Source of the DNA: an uncultured Clostridia bacterium
GTDB taxonomy: Bacteria > Bacillota > Clostridia > Oscillospirales > Ruminococcaceae
Direction: 5' to 3'
Assembly (NCBI GenBank): GCA_947588805.1
Contig: CANPYR010000016.1
Span: 1-45,609 of the forward strand
DNA: 45,609 nt
Shown: positions 8,564-17,612 of the stretch, piece by piece
Position numbering within the stretch: the stretch's first letter is position 1
How the letters are laid out: each line of letters starts with the position of its first letter
Translations under genes and position numbers: made by a program
Notes under the pieces: model-generated
Told to the model about the DNA's origin: nothing
Database searches by the model: none
What the model saw: the letters and a program-made list of their open reading frames with translations, nothing else

Positions 8564-10988
8564 CGATCCTATCCAGATCCGGAGCGTATCCCGAATTTGA
8601 CGTCAGCTTTATCTTGTTCTCGCCCTTCTCAAGTCTCAGCGTTACCTTCGTCTCGGCGGGGATATCAAACCCCGGGCTTGAAAGATTCTTAAGATTATAG
8701 CTTTCGCCGTTCACGCTTATGTCGAGCTGCCGCTCCTCGCCGGAGCAGAAGTAAATAAGAACCTCATATTCCCCGTCCTTCGGGACATTAACCGTCATCT
8801 CGACAGAGTTAAAGCTTCCGTTTCCGAGGTATCCCGCCTTCTTGCCGCCGGAGCACATCGAGCTTTCCGAAACGACCGCCGAGCCGGAGAGCTTTCCGTC
8901 CTCGCACTCGTAGTAGGTATAACCCTCCTTGTCGGAGCCTATCGCGCCTTCGACCTCGGTATCGACCTTTTCTTTCGTTATCATGACCGCAGCGCCGCCG
9001 GTGTTCGGCATTTCAAGCTTTAAGCTGTCTTTTGAAGTCACCGTTTTCGTCTCAAGTGCAAGCTTTCCGTCCGAGTCGTAATAAATATACGCGTTGTAGC
9101 TCCCGTCCCCGAGAAAGTCAAGCTTTATATCCGTCGAACGCTTCTTAAGACTTATCGCGCCCACATAAAAATCATCCCCCGACTGTCTTAAATATGTGAT
9201 ATAGTCTCCGGGATATCCCTCTATTACCGTCGAGCTGTCCCATGCGCAGGGGATCTTATTTAAAAGCGGAAGCCCCAAAAAGCTCGGGAACGCATACGCA
9301 GAGCTTGCGAAGTGCTGGAGCGCGGACTCGTATACTATAGCTTTCGCAAGACTGAAGCCGGGAGTTTCGCCTGTTTTCGTGATAGCTATGCAGGCGGGAG
9401 TGTAGTCCATAGACCCGACTACGTTTCTTGTGAACGGATACATCAGGCAGTTTTTAGGAGACGGAGACTCGCTCCACTTTCTGAATTCCTCTCCCAAGAC
9501 CGCTTCCGAGGTCATTATGTTAGGATACGTCCTCGTTTCGCCGCAGGGGTGAACGCAGCCGTGGAAATAGATGAGAAGACGGTGCTCGGCTCCTATCTCT
9601 GCGCAGTTTTTCATGACCTCCAAAACGTCGGTATCGTCGCTTTCAAAGTAGTCTGTCTTTACGCCGGCTACTCCCCACTTTTCCCACTGCGCGAAGGTCT
9701 TCTCTATCTCTTCCGGAGTCTTAAGGTGAAGATAATTCACCCACAGGATTATCCCCACGCCCTTTTTCCTTCCGTAGTCGCAAAGCTCCTTTATCCTGTC
9801 CTCGAAAACCGGCCATCCCGCGTCGAGACAGCAGTATTCCCAGCCGTTTTCTGAAGCGAAATCAACATGCTCGACCTGAACGTCGTAGTTGTGCTGGTCG
9901 CATCCCGACCACCAGGACCAGGATACCTTACCCGGCTTTATCCAGTCGGTGTTTTTGTAAAGCTTTTCATCTGCTTCGGGACAGAGAGAATCTATCATGT
10001 CGGAATTAAGAAGCCCGTTCAGATCGTCCGAGATAATTATAGCGCGCCAGGGCGTTTCAAAGCCGTTTACGGTTGAGAAATCGGTTATTCTTATATGTCC
10101 CGGGCTTAAAAGATCGTCGGTCACTTCGTTGAAGGGATCCCTCTTGAAGCCGAATCCGAATTTAAGCGAAGCGCTGCCGCCCGCAGTCTCAAGAACGCTC
10201 TTCACATAGCTTATATCGCCCGCGTAAACGTCCGCTTCCGAGACAAGAGCCCACCGATCGCCGATATTGGCTGTCAGAGGGGTGTTGAATATCCCTCCGT
10301 GGGATTTCAGCTCGTCGTATTTTCTCTCAACGTAGTCAAATTCATATGTCGCGCTGTAGCCGCCCGCGAATGTAACGGTTCCTTTCGGAAAGTTGACCTC
10401 GGACTGCTCGGAAGTGACATAAACGTTCTTGCCGTCTCCCGCCCTTACGTCGGAGTATCTGAACGCGAAGCCGTCGTCGTAGAGCCGTATCTTTAAAGTA
10501 TAGCTCCCGCCGCTCTTTTTAATAAATATCTCCCGCTCCATGCAGTGATCGTTAAGCGACTTATCCAAGCTGACCGTCAGCGCCGTCTCGTAGCTTTCGT
10601 TTATCTCGTCCGCGCGGTCAAAGGCTGCGATCTCCTCTATCCCATATGAGAAGTCGCAACCCGATACCGCAAGCCCTAACTTTGAGATCTCGACTATCCC
10701 GTCGCGGCCGCTCTCAACGCTGTAATATATGCTGCCGCCGTCGTCCTCATAGAATCTTGCGGTTATTTTCCCGGAGGGGGACGAGGTGGTAAGCTCGTCA
10801 AGAGGATAAACTTTCTTTCCGTCCTGGGCGGTCTTTTTGCCGCTCTCGCTCTTGATAACGGTTATAAGCTCCTTAGGCTCGCTCCGGGGTTTGCCGGCCT
10901 GTTTTTTCTCTCCGCAGCCGCTTAAGACCGCGGTTATTGTCGCAAGTATAATCATGATCGCGACAAAAGCTGCCGTTTTCTTCTTCAT
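8550..10988 (-). CDS. GH97-family lipoprotein glycosidase with C-terminal carbohydrate-binding module
   Basis: An 812-residue secreted glycosidase that acts at the cell surface. The start at 10988 gives a lipoprotein signal ending in LSGC with lipid-anchored Cys25; AAGGAG precedes the ATG. GH97 hallmarks are the N-terminal beta-sandwich with HIRITDFSTVNGFETPWRAI, then GKVSWSWWSG, then GVAGVKTDYFES (Asp near residue 446) and MTSEAVLGEEF (Glu near 494). An Asp at the KTDYF position and a later Glu match the retaining alpha-galactosidase-like branch of GH97, whereas the inverting alpha-glucosidases use other glutamates. Residues 690-812 (YYECEDG...SCSGGKKAGYLGNG-like, ending in DLDRIGVKD) resemble a CBM6/CBM35 module. 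The GH127 neighbour suggests a plant glycan target. Substrate is inferred. Confidence 0.9.
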   Translation of the reverse strand: MKKKTAAFVAIMIILATITAVLSGCGEKKQAGKPRSEPKELITVIKSESGKKTAQDGKKVYPLDELTTSSPSGKITARFYEDDGGSIYYSVESGRDGIVEISKLGLAVSGCDFSYGIEEIAAFDRADEINESYETALTVSLDKSLNDHCMEREIFIKKSGGSYTLKIRLYDDGFAFRYSDVRAGDGKNVYVTSEQSEVNFPKGTVTFAGGYSATYEFDYVERKYDELKSHGGIFNTPLTANIGDRWALVSEADVYAGDISYVKSVLETAGGSASLKFGFGFKRDPFNEVTDDLLSPGHIRITDFSTVNGFETPWRAIIISDDLNGLLNSDMIDSLCPEADEKLYKNTDWIKPGKVSWSWWSGCDQHNYDVQVEHVDFASENGWEYCCLDAGWPVFEDRIKELCDYGRKKGVGIILWVNYLHLKTPEEIEKTFAQWEKWGVAGVKTDYFESDDTDVLEVMKNCAEIGAEHRLLIYFHGCVHPCGETRTYPNIMTSEAVLGEEFRKWSESPSPKNCLMYPFTRNVVGSMDYTPACIAITKTGETPGFSLAKAIVYESALQHFASSAYAFPSFLGLPLLNKIPCAWDSSTVIEGYPGDYITYLRQSGDDFYVGAISLKKRSTDIKLDFLGDGSYNAYIYYDSDGKLALETKTVTSKDSLKLEMPNTGGAAVMITKEKVDTEVEGAIGSDKEGYTYYECEDGKLSGSAVVSESSMCSGGKKAGYLGNGSFNSVEMTVNVPKDGEYEVLIYFCSGEERQLDISVNGESYNLKNLSSPGFDIPAETKVTLRLEKGENKIKLTSNSGYAPDLDRIGVKD

Positions 10989-11061
10989 AGATATTCTCCT
11001 TGACAGTCGGTAAGAGTTTCCAAGTAAATTATTGCCGGAATTTAAAGTCTCGGCGGCGTTT

Positions 11062-13026
11062 TTAATCCGCTTCCTTGAGCCGCCAGTATATTCCGTAGCG
11101 GGTGTTATAAAGGCTGTAGTACGGGACGAACTCCATCGGTTCGGGGACGGCGGTGAATTCAAAGCTCAGGCCGCCGTTTCTTATAAGATACTTTTCCGGC
11201 TCGGTTTTTATATCCTTAGGAGCGATCCCGGGATTCAGAGTTATAATATCGCTCGGGACGGTGGTATTTTCCGGGATAATTACGCTCATGCCGGTATAGG
11301 TGGTGCTCATGTTTTCGTCCGTCAGCTTAGCCGCCAAAAGAACCGGTCCGTATCTGAAGCATACGGTGTTTATGCCGTCCTGAAGATTAAGCGCCTTGAC
11401 AGTGAGCGGGATCCCTACTTCAACGCTGTCGCCGTCTTCCCACATTCTTTTTGCGACCGCGTAGCCGTTGTCCTCGGTATATTCAAACTCTTCGCCGTTT
11501 ACCTTAAGAGTCATATCCCCCGCCGCCCAGTCTGGAATGCGAAGTCTGAGCGCGAATTCCTCAGGATCCTTCAGGCCGATCTTTAAAACCGCGGTATCGC
11601 TTTCCGGGATATCGGTATTCTGCGTTATCTTAAGCCCGAGCGAGGGATCGTTAAGCTCGGACGGAAGATACATATTCACGATTATATCCCCGTCGCGGTT
11701 GAAGTATATCCCGTCTCCTAACTTCGTCATGTTCTCCATGCCGCTTCCCGTGCAGCACCAGAAGCTGTCGGTGGGAGTCGAATAGGTTCTGAAATAACCC
11801 GTCGCCATCGCCTGGAAGTAGGTAGTCATTCCCGTTTCGGGATTCTGAGAAGCCATGATGTGGTTTATGAACGCGTTCTCATAGTAGTCGGCGTATTTTT
11901 TATCCCCCGTGGCTTCAAAGAGATACTTAGTCAGCTTGAGCATATTATATACGTTGCAGGTCTCGCAGTTGCAGTTGGTTCTCTCAAGATTCAGCACGTC
12001 GTCCTCTCCGAAGTGCTCCCACTCGGAATTGCCGCCGGTGGCGTAAGTGTGATGATCGACTACGGTCTGCCAGAAGATCTCTGCGGTCTCAAGATATTCG
12101 TCCCCCGCCTTATCCCCAAGCACGAGCCGGCGCTTCATCGCTCCTATCACCTTCGGGATCGTGGTATTTGCGTGAAGATTATTAAGAACGTTTTTATTCC
12201 CGGAGCGTATCCTCTCAAACAGCGCGTCCTCGTCGAAAGCGTGCGCGGCTTCGGCGTATTTCTTCTCTCCGGTCAGCGCGTAAAGGTCGTACATAGCGTC
12301 GTTCATCCCGCCGTACTCTATGCTTAAGACGGTATTTCTGGTCTTATCGTTCCACCTGCCGGTACGTTTGCATACCCAATCGCCCAATTTTGAAGCTACG
12401 TCGAGCGCAGGCTGATAACCGGTCTCGGCGTAGACGCTTATAAGTCCCTCCAGGATCTTATGCATGGTATACCACGGCACCCAGGCTTCGTTGAAGATAT
12501 CGGATTTGCCCTTCTCGACGTTGTCGAACTGTATCTCGTAATTATTAAAGCTGAGAATGGTCGATCCCCACAGAAAACCGTCCTTATTCTTGCTTTGGCA
12601 TTCCGCAAGGCCGTCCACGAGAGCGGTTATGCGTTCATAGATCTTCTTTTTATCCGAAGAAGACGCGGTGGCGTTCACATAAGCCTGAGAGAGCGCCGTG
12701 AGGTAGTGCCCCATAGTATGCCCGCCGATAAGGGTATTCTCCCATCCGCCGTAGGGCTGGAGGTCGGTTGGAATGCTTGCGTTTCTTCTGAAGTTCACCA
12801 AAAGCCTGTCGGGATCGAGAGACAGAAGATATTCTATCTCTTTTTCAAGAGCGTTTTCAAAGAATTCCCCCTCGGCGCTGACCGAAGATACGGTATAGCC
12901 GGATATCGGGGTATCGAATTTAAGCCCCGCGCCGTCCGGAGCCTGTGAAGCGCTTTCCCCGCAGCCCGCGAGCATAGAAGCCGCGAGCGTGAGAAGTATT
13001 ATTTTTTTAAAATATTTTTTCAACAT
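11062..13026 (-). CDS. GH127-family lipoprotein, probable beta-L-arabinofuranosidase
   Basis: This 654-residue secreted enzyme belongs to the former DUF1680, whose characterised members release beta-L-arabinofuranose from plant glycoproteins and pectin side chains. The signal ends in LAGC with lipid-anchored Cys22. An (alpha/alpha)6 domain follows with GGWENTLIGGHTMGHYL near residue 95. The active site is intact: Glu335 (GGNSEWEHFGE) matches the acid/base, Glu355 and Cys357 (NCNCETCN) and the Cys424-Cys425 pair (FWCCTGSG) match the zinc ligands and cysteine nucleophile of the Bifidobacterium enzyme HypBA1. It is the first gene of a two-gene operon, 73 bp before the GH97 gene. Other GH127-like clans exist, so the exact sugar is not proven. 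Confidence 0.91.
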   Translation of the reverse strand: MLKKYFKKIILLTLAASMLAGCGESASQAPDGAGLKFDTPISGYTVSSVSAEGEFFENALEKEIEYLLSLDPDRLLVNFRRNASIPTDLQPYGGWENTLIGGHTMGHYLTALSQAYVNATASSSDKKKIYERITALVDGLAECQSKNKDGFLWGSTILSFNNYEIQFDNVEKGKSDIFNEAWVPWYTMHKILEGLISVYAETGYQPALDVASKLGDWVCKRTGRWNDKTRNTVLSIEYGGMNDAMYDLYALTGEKKYAEAAHAFDEDALFERIRSGNKNVLNNLHANTTIPKVIGAMKRRLVLGDKAGDEYLETAEIFWQTVVDHHTYATGGNSEWEHFGEDDVLNLERTNCNCETCNVYNMLKLTKYLFEATGDKKYADYYENAFINHIMASQNPETGMTTYFQAMATGYFRTYSTPTDSFWCCTGSGMENMTKLGDGIYFNRDGDIIVNMYLPSELNDPSLGLKITQNTDIPESDTAVLKIGLKDPEEFALRLRIPDWAAGDMTLKVNGEEFEYTEDNGYAVAKRMWEDGDSVEVGIPLTVKALNLQDGINTVCFRYGPVLLAAKLTDENMSTTYTGMSVIIPENTTVPSDIITLNPGIAPKDIKTEPEKYLIRNGGLSFEFTAVPEPMEFVPYYSLYNTRYGIYWRLKEAD

Positions 13027-13058
13027 TTTGTCAACTCCGTAATTTTTTATATAGTACT

Positions 13059-13087
13059 ATTGTAATACGGGAAAAGAAAAATGTCAA
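13059..13087 (-). promoter_or_regulatory. Promoter of the GH127-GH97 operon
   Basis: TTGACA (minus strand, 13082-13087) and TACAAT (13059-13064) are 17 bp apart. The ATG of the GH127 gene (13026) follows after a leader of about 25 bases with CGGAG as ribosome site. Confidence 0.88.
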
Positions 13088-13152
13088 GTAAAAATTGGCC
13101 GCGGACGCGCAAATCAATTTTCCCCTCTTGACGCCCATGATATAATAAAATC

Positions 13153-13857
13153 ATGACACCCAACGGAATAACAGAATACTTTGAAGAAGTAGAAATATCG
13201 GAAGAATACAACGGTTATTTTTGCAGGATACAGGACGTGATCACGGAAGTATGCGTGGACTAAAAAACGTCTTACAAATACACAAGTGGGCTGCAAATGA
13301 CAGAATAAGCGGATTTTTGAAGGAAAAATTCGGAATCATTCATGTGCCCTGTATTACCGGATTCTGTGTATGCTGAAAATAATCAAAACCGAGACGCTCA
13401 ATCAATGCCTTGTGAAACCGAGAATAATTACGGAAGAATCGAGAAAAGAACCGCATTTGTCTGTACTGAAATCGACCGGCTATAGCAGAAAAAGAGTGGA
13501 AAATCTAAGCTGTATCGGCGCAATCCACAACGAATTTGAATCAAAAAGGCCAAGTCTGACGAGTTGCATTATTACATTTCAAGCCGGCCCCTCACAGCAA
13601 ACGAACTGCTCCATCATGCAAGAATGGAATGATCAGTGGAATCGATGCATTGGCTGCTTGACGTTCATTTTGAAAAAGACTGGCGCAGGGCGGAGGATAA
13701 AGCCGTCCAACAGCATTTATATTTGTTTGCAAAGCTGCGATTAACCTTATAAAACTTTATAAATCAAAAACCAACTCGAAAGAATCTATTTCGTGGACTA
13801 TGTTAGAGTACTTGATCGATAATTCGGCTATTTTAAGGGTGGCGGAGGAAATTTGAT
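13153..13857 (+). pseudogene. Decayed ISAs1-family transposase, copy 1
   Basis: Conceptual translation across frames gives the ISAs1 order. It runs MTPNGITEYFEEVEI at 13153, then LQIHKWAANDRISGFLKEKFGI near 13273, then MLKIIKTETLNQC near 13369, then the C-terminal HYYISS...LTANELLHHA, SMHWLLDVHFEKDWRRAEDKAVQQH and MLEYLIDNSAILR. Frames change several times, stops interrupt it, and the middle (with most of the DDE catalytic core) is missing: about 700 bp remain of the usual 1.1 kb. No terminal inverted repeats are recognisable. It cannot encode an active transposase. Its 3' quarter matches copy 2 near 23.7-23.9 kb. Confidence 0.85.
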
Positions 13858-13862
13858 TTGCG

Positions 13863-14122
13863 TGTAGAAATTAGAAATTAGATGATACAAGCAAACAGTC
13901 AGGAAGCCGAAGGGCGGCGTAGCGCAGCGCGGTTTAAATTCTTGCGGTTGCGGCACAGTTACTTACAGCAAAATCGCCCCCGCCCCTCAAAAAGAAAAAC
14001 CACCCGCCCGAAGGCAAGCGATTTTTCCAATATAGTAAATGAACGTGAGAAGCAAATTAAAAAACCATGAAAACAATAAATCAAAATCTACAATCAACAT
14101 CAATGATTAAACAACCGAATAA
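13863..14122. other. Gene-free spacer between IS remnant 1 and trxB
   Basis: It begins with three 7-mers, TAGAAAT, TAGAAAT, TAGATGA (13865-13885), a short heptad array directly behind the transposase remnant. The rest is GC-rich then AT-rich sequence without a supportable reading frame; the 62-codon frame at 13882 has no ribosome site. A stretch at 13942-13962 (TTAAATTCTTGCGGTTGC) resembles one near 31084. No terminator for trxB with a U-tract is obvious. Confidence 0.5.
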
Positions 14123-15046
14123 TCAAACCGCTCTCAGGGAATCGACGTAGCTGCATGCCGCTATCGCTGCCGCGGCTCCGTCCGAGCAGGCCGTCGCGAC
14201 CTGGCGAACCGATTTTTTTCGGCAGTCCCCAGCGACGAATATCCCCGGAGTCTTCGTCAGGCAATCCTCGCCCGAGTCCGCGTATCCGAAGCCGTCAAGC
14301 GCGATTATGTCCTTAAATATCCCGTTCTGGGGAATCAGACCTATCGCTATGAACAGCCCGTCGAGCGGGATATATTCGGTCTCCTCGGTCTTTCCGTTCA
14401 TGACGCTTACGCCCTCAAGCTTTTTCTCGCCGACGATCTTTTGCACCGTGCAGCCGGTCATTATCCTGACGTTCGGCTTTGAAAGTATCCTGTCCTGAAG
14501 AGTCTTTTCTCCGGTCAGATATTCAAGATTCTGGATGATTACCACTTTATCCGCAACGTCGGCAAGAAGAGCTGCTTCCTGCAAAGCGGAATTCCCGCCG
14601 CCTACTACGCCTACGGTCCGTCCTTTGTAGAACGCTCCGTCGCATACCGCGCAGAAGGATATCCCGCTGCCGATGAGAGCTTCTTCATTCTCAAGCCCGA
14701 GAAGCCTGTGCCGCGCTCCCGAAGCGATAATTACAGCGTCCGAAAAATATTCCCCGCAGTCGCATATAACTCTCTTGCTGCCGTCGGGCTCAATCTTTAC
14801 GCTTAAGACCTCCGCAGGTTCAAGCTCCGCTCCCTGGTTCATGACCTGCTCCACCAGGGCCGCCGCGAAGTCGTTTCCCGAGATCTCTTCCGTTCCGGGG
14901 ATGTTTTCCACCTTCGGCGAAAAGGTTATCTGACCGCCGAAGGCTCCTTTTTCAAGTATCAGAGCGGTTTTACCCGCCCGCACGGCGTACAGCGCCGCAG
15001 TAAGACCTGCGGGGCCGGCGCCGACGGTAATTATATCGTATTTCAT
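14123..15046 (-). CDS. trxB: Thioredoxin reductase
   Basis: This flavoenzyme passes electrons from NADPH to thioredoxin-like proteins in the cytoplasm. The 307-residue protein shows the FAD motif GAGPAGLTAAL at residues 9-19, the redox pair Cys132-Cys135 in SFCAVCDGAFY, the NAD(P)H motif GVVGGGNSALQEA near 150 and the C-terminal FAD motif GIFVAGDCR near 270. Length and spacing are normal. It lies 29 bp downstream of nrdD and is surely cotranscribed. Because nrdD carries its own thioredoxin-like tail, trxB may help recycle that domain. That is an inference; a formate-dependent class III reductase would not need it. Confidence 0.95.
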   Translation of the reverse strand: MKYDIITVGAGPAGLTAALYAVRAGKTALILEKGAFGGQITFSPKVENIPGTEEISGNDFAAALVEQVMNQGAELEPAEVLSVKIEPDGSKRVICDCGEYFSDAVIIASGARHRLLGLENEEALIGSGISFCAVCDGAFYKGRTVGVVGGGNSALQEAALLADVADKVVIIQNLEYLTGEKTLQDRILSKPNVRIMTGCTVQKIVGEKKLEGVSVMNGKTEETEYIPLDGLFIAIGLIPQNGIFKDIIALDGFGYADSGEDCLTKTPGIFVAGDCRKKSVRQVATACSDGAAAAIAACSYVDSLRAV

Positions 15047-15075
15047 ATTTATTATTTATAATTTATTTTTAATTT

Positions 15076-17445
15076 TTACGCGCTTGCGGCGACGTTCTTG
15101 CGAATCTCCGAAACGCCCGCGTATTTCTCAAAGCTTCCGTTCTTGACTACGATAAGAGTCGGGGCCTGTCTTATGTCGAAGGCTTCGCAGAGCTCGCGGT
15201 TCTCGTTTGCAAGAAGAGTCTCGTACTTGTAGCCCTGCTTGTCTAAGATCCCCTTTATCACCTTGCAGTTCGGGCAGGTCGCGGTGGTAAAGAGATATGC
15301 TCCGTCAGTAAGAGAGGTATCGGAGGAAGCTTCCGCGCCCATCTCGACCTTCGATTCAACGCCGTTTCTTCTTAAGACCGACGCTGCGATGTTATAAGTC
15401 TTTCTCTCTTTGAATTCCTGAGCCTTTCCGTCGTTCCAAGCCTGGATAGGTCTGTAGTAGCCTGTTATGCGGCTGTATGTCTCGGTCTTTTCTCCGCAGT
15501 GCGGGCAGACGGGCTGTTCGCCTGTGAGATAGCCGTGGTTGCGGCAGACGGAATATGTCGGGCTGAGCGTATAGTAGGGAAGCTTATAATTTTCCGCGAT
15601 CTTTCTGACGAGATTTGCAGCGCTCTTCCAGTCGGGAAGCTTTTCGCCGAGGAACGCATGGAAAACGGTACCCGAGGTGTAAAGAGTCTGGAGATCGTCC
15701 TGGATATCGAGAGCGGAGAAGATGTCTTCGGTATAACCGACGGGGAGGTGAGAGGAGTTGGTGTAGTAAGGAGTCCCGTCAGAAGCGGTGATGATGTCGG
15801 GATATTTCTCCACGTCGTGCTTAGCGAGCCTGTAGGCGGTGGATTCTGCGGGAGTGGCTTCAAGATTGTAAAGATCGCCGTACTGCTCCTGATAATCCGA
15901 GAGTCTCTCGCGCATATGATTCAAAACGTCCTTGGTGAATTTCTGCGCGGCTTCGTTGGTAAGATCCTCTCTTATCCAGCAAGCGTTGAGACATGCTTCG
16001 TTCATTCCGACAAGGCCGATGGTAGAGAAATGGTTGTCAAGATTTCCGAGGTATCTCTTGGTGTAGGGATAAAGCCCCGCGTCCAAAAGCTTGGTTATTA
16101 CGGTTCTCTTTATCTTAAGGGAGCGAGCGGAGAGATCCATAAGGTGATCGAGTCTCTGATAGAATTCCTCTTCGTTCTTTGAGAGATAAGCGATTCTCGG
16201 CATGTTTATCGTGACTACGCCGATAGAGCCGGTCGATTCTCCGGAGCCGAAGAAGCCGCCGGATTTCTTTCTCAGTTCTCTCAGGTCGAGTCTTAAGCGG
16301 CAGCACATGCTTCTCACGTCCGAAGGCTCCATGTCGGAGTTTATATAGTTAGAGAAGTAAGGAGTGCCGTACTTCGCCGTCATCTCGAATAAAAGCTTGT
16401 TGTTTTCGGTCTCGGACCAGTCGAAGTCGGAGGTTATGGAATATGTCGGGATGGGATACTGGAAACCTCTTCCGTTAGCGTCGCCCTCTATCATTATCTC
16501 GATAAAGGCCTTGTTTACCATATCCATCTCGGGCTTGCAGTCCTTATAGCAGAAGTCCATCTCCTTGCCGCCGACTATGCAGGGCAGATCCGCTAAATCG
16601 TTCGGAACGGTCCAGTCGAGCGTGATATTTGAAAACGGAGCCTGGGTGCCCCATCTTGACGGGGTGTTCACGCCGTATACAAAGCTCTGGATGCACTGCT
16701 TGACCTCTTTGTAGGAGAGATTATCGACCTTTACGAACGGCGCTAAATAAGTATCGAAGCTCGAAAACGCCTGAGCGCCAGCCCATTCGTTCTGCATGAT
16801 CCCGAGGAAGTTCACCATCTGGTTGCAAAGAGTTGAGAGATGGCTCGCGGGGGAGGAGGTGATCTTTCCCTGAATGCCGCCGAGACCTTCTTTTATGAGC
16901 TGCTTTAAGCTCCATCCCGCGCAGTAGCCGGTGAGCATCGAGAGGTCGTGGAGATGTATATCGCAGTCGCGGTGAGCGTTTGCGATCTCCTGATCGTAGA
17001 TCTCTGAGAGCCAATAGTTAGCGGTTATAGCGCCGGAGTTGGAGAGGATGAGTCCTCCTACCGAATAGGTGACGGTGGAATTCTCCTTCACGCGCCAGTC
17101 GTTTATCTGAAGATAGTCGTCCACTATCTGCTTATAGTTGACGACGGTCTGGTTAAGATTCCTTATCTTTTCGCGCTGTTTTCTGTACAGGATATAAGCC
17201 TTAGCCACCGAGTCGTAGCCGGCCTTTATAAGAACGCTTTCGACCGAGTCCTGGATATCCTCGACCGCTACTTTTCCGTCCTTGATCTTCGGCTCGAAGT
17301 CCGCTGTCACCTTAAGGGCCAGAAAATCTATCACATCCTGATTGTACTGCTTTTCGCAGGCGTTGAACGCGGCGATTATGGCGTTTGAGATCTTTGAGAT
17401 GTTAAAATCAACTACCTTGCCGTCGCGTTTTATGACGTTGTACAT
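15076..17445 (-). CDS. nrdD: Anaerobic (class III) ribonucleoside-triphosphate reductase with C-terminal thioredoxin-like domain
   Basis: This glycyl-radical enzyme makes dNTPs from NTPs without oxygen. Residues 1-95 form an ATP-cone (MYNVIKRDGKVVDFNISKI...). A 10-stranded barrel core follows, with SMCCRLRLDLREL. The zinc site is CRNHG...CPHCGEK, and the radical loop RITGYYRPIQAWNDGK places the glycyl radical at Gly662. Unlike the usual 700-residue form, the protein runs to 789 residues: from about 712 a thioredoxin/glutaredoxin-like domain carries Cys724-Pro-Asn-Cys727 and the cis-proline motif QAPTLIVVKNG. This tail probably supplies the reducing electrons with TrxB, encoded next. The gene has its own promoter with NrdR boxes. 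nrdG, its activase, lies just upstream on the same strand. Confidence 0.96.
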   Translation of the reverse strand: MYNVIKRDGKVVDFNISKISNAIIAAFNACEKQYNQDVIDFLALKVTADFEPKIKDGKVAVEDIQDSVESVLIKAGYDSVAKAYILYRKQREKIRNLNQTVVNYKQIVDDYLQINDWRVKENSTVTYSVGGLILSNSGAITANYWLSEIYDQEIANAHRDCDIHLHDLSMLTGYCAGWSLKQLIKEGLGGIQGKITSSPASHLSTLCNQMVNFLGIMQNEWAGAQAFSSFDTYLAPFVKVDNLSYKEVKQCIQSFVYGVNTPSRWGTQAPFSNITLDWTVPNDLADLPCIVGGKEMDFCYKDCKPEMDMVNKAFIEIMIEGDANGRGFQYPIPTYSITSDFDWSETENNKLLFEMTAKYGTPYFSNYINSDMEPSDVRSMCCRLRLDLRELRKKSGGFFGSGESTGSIGVVTINMPRIAYLSKNEEEFYQRLDHLMDLSARSLKIKRTVITKLLDAGLYPYTKRYLGNLDNHFSTIGLVGMNEACLNACWIREDLTNEAAQKFTKDVLNHMRERLSDYQEQYGDLYNLEATPAESTAYRLAKHDVEKYPDIITASDGTPYYTNSSHLPVGYTEDIFSALDIQDDLQTLYTSGTVFHAFLGEKLPDWKSAANLVRKIAENYKLPYYTLSPTYSVCRNHGYLTGEQPVCPHCGEKTETYSRITGYYRPIQAWNDGKAQEFKERKTYNIAASVLRRNGVESKVEMGAEASSDTSLTDGAYLFTTATCPNCKVIKGILDKQGYKYETLLANENRELCEAFDIRQAPTLIVVKNGSFEKYAGVSEIRKNVAASA

Positions 17446-17551
17446 TTTTTTCTTCCTCCTGTTTTTTATTTTTTGAATTTTAAATTTTTTATATTTTTAC
17501 GTTAAAATTTGTTCGCCGGATATCTTAAGCCGATCTCGGCGGCTGTTTATT

Positions 17552-17580
17552 AGTATACAGCATATTTTGTTAATTGTCAA
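17552..17580 (-). promoter_or_regulatory. Promoter of nrdD-trxB
   Basis: TTGACA (minus strand, 17575-17580) and TATACT (17552-17557) are 17 bp apart. The leader to the nrdD ATG is about 100 bases and AT-rich, with AGGAGGAAG before the start. Confidence 0.9.
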
Positions 17581-17604
17581 GCGGCAAAACACAATATATT
17601 GTGT
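17558..17604 (-). promoter_or_regulatory. Paired NrdR boxes at the nrdD promoter
   Basis: The perfect palindrome AACACAATATATTGTGTT lies at 17588-17605, just upstream of the -35; its inner 16 bases match the NrdR-box consensus. A weaker copy, ACAGCATATTTTGTTA, occupies 17558-17573 in the promoter spacer. The centres are 31 bp apart, about three helical turns, which is the known NrdR arrangement. NrdR is the ATP-cone repressor of ribonucleotide reductase genes; its gene is not in the window. Confidence 0.9.
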
Positions 17605-17612
17605 TCAAATCA

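Noticed and set aside
13111-13150. Promoter for the ISAs1 remnant (TTGACG with TATAAT)
   Set aside because: The two hexamers are only seven bases apart, and no alternative -35 lies at a workable distance.
13370-13744. 124-codon plus-strand frame as an independent gene
   Set aside because: Its translation mixes correct and shifted frames of the degraded ISAs1 transposase, so it is part of that pseudogene.
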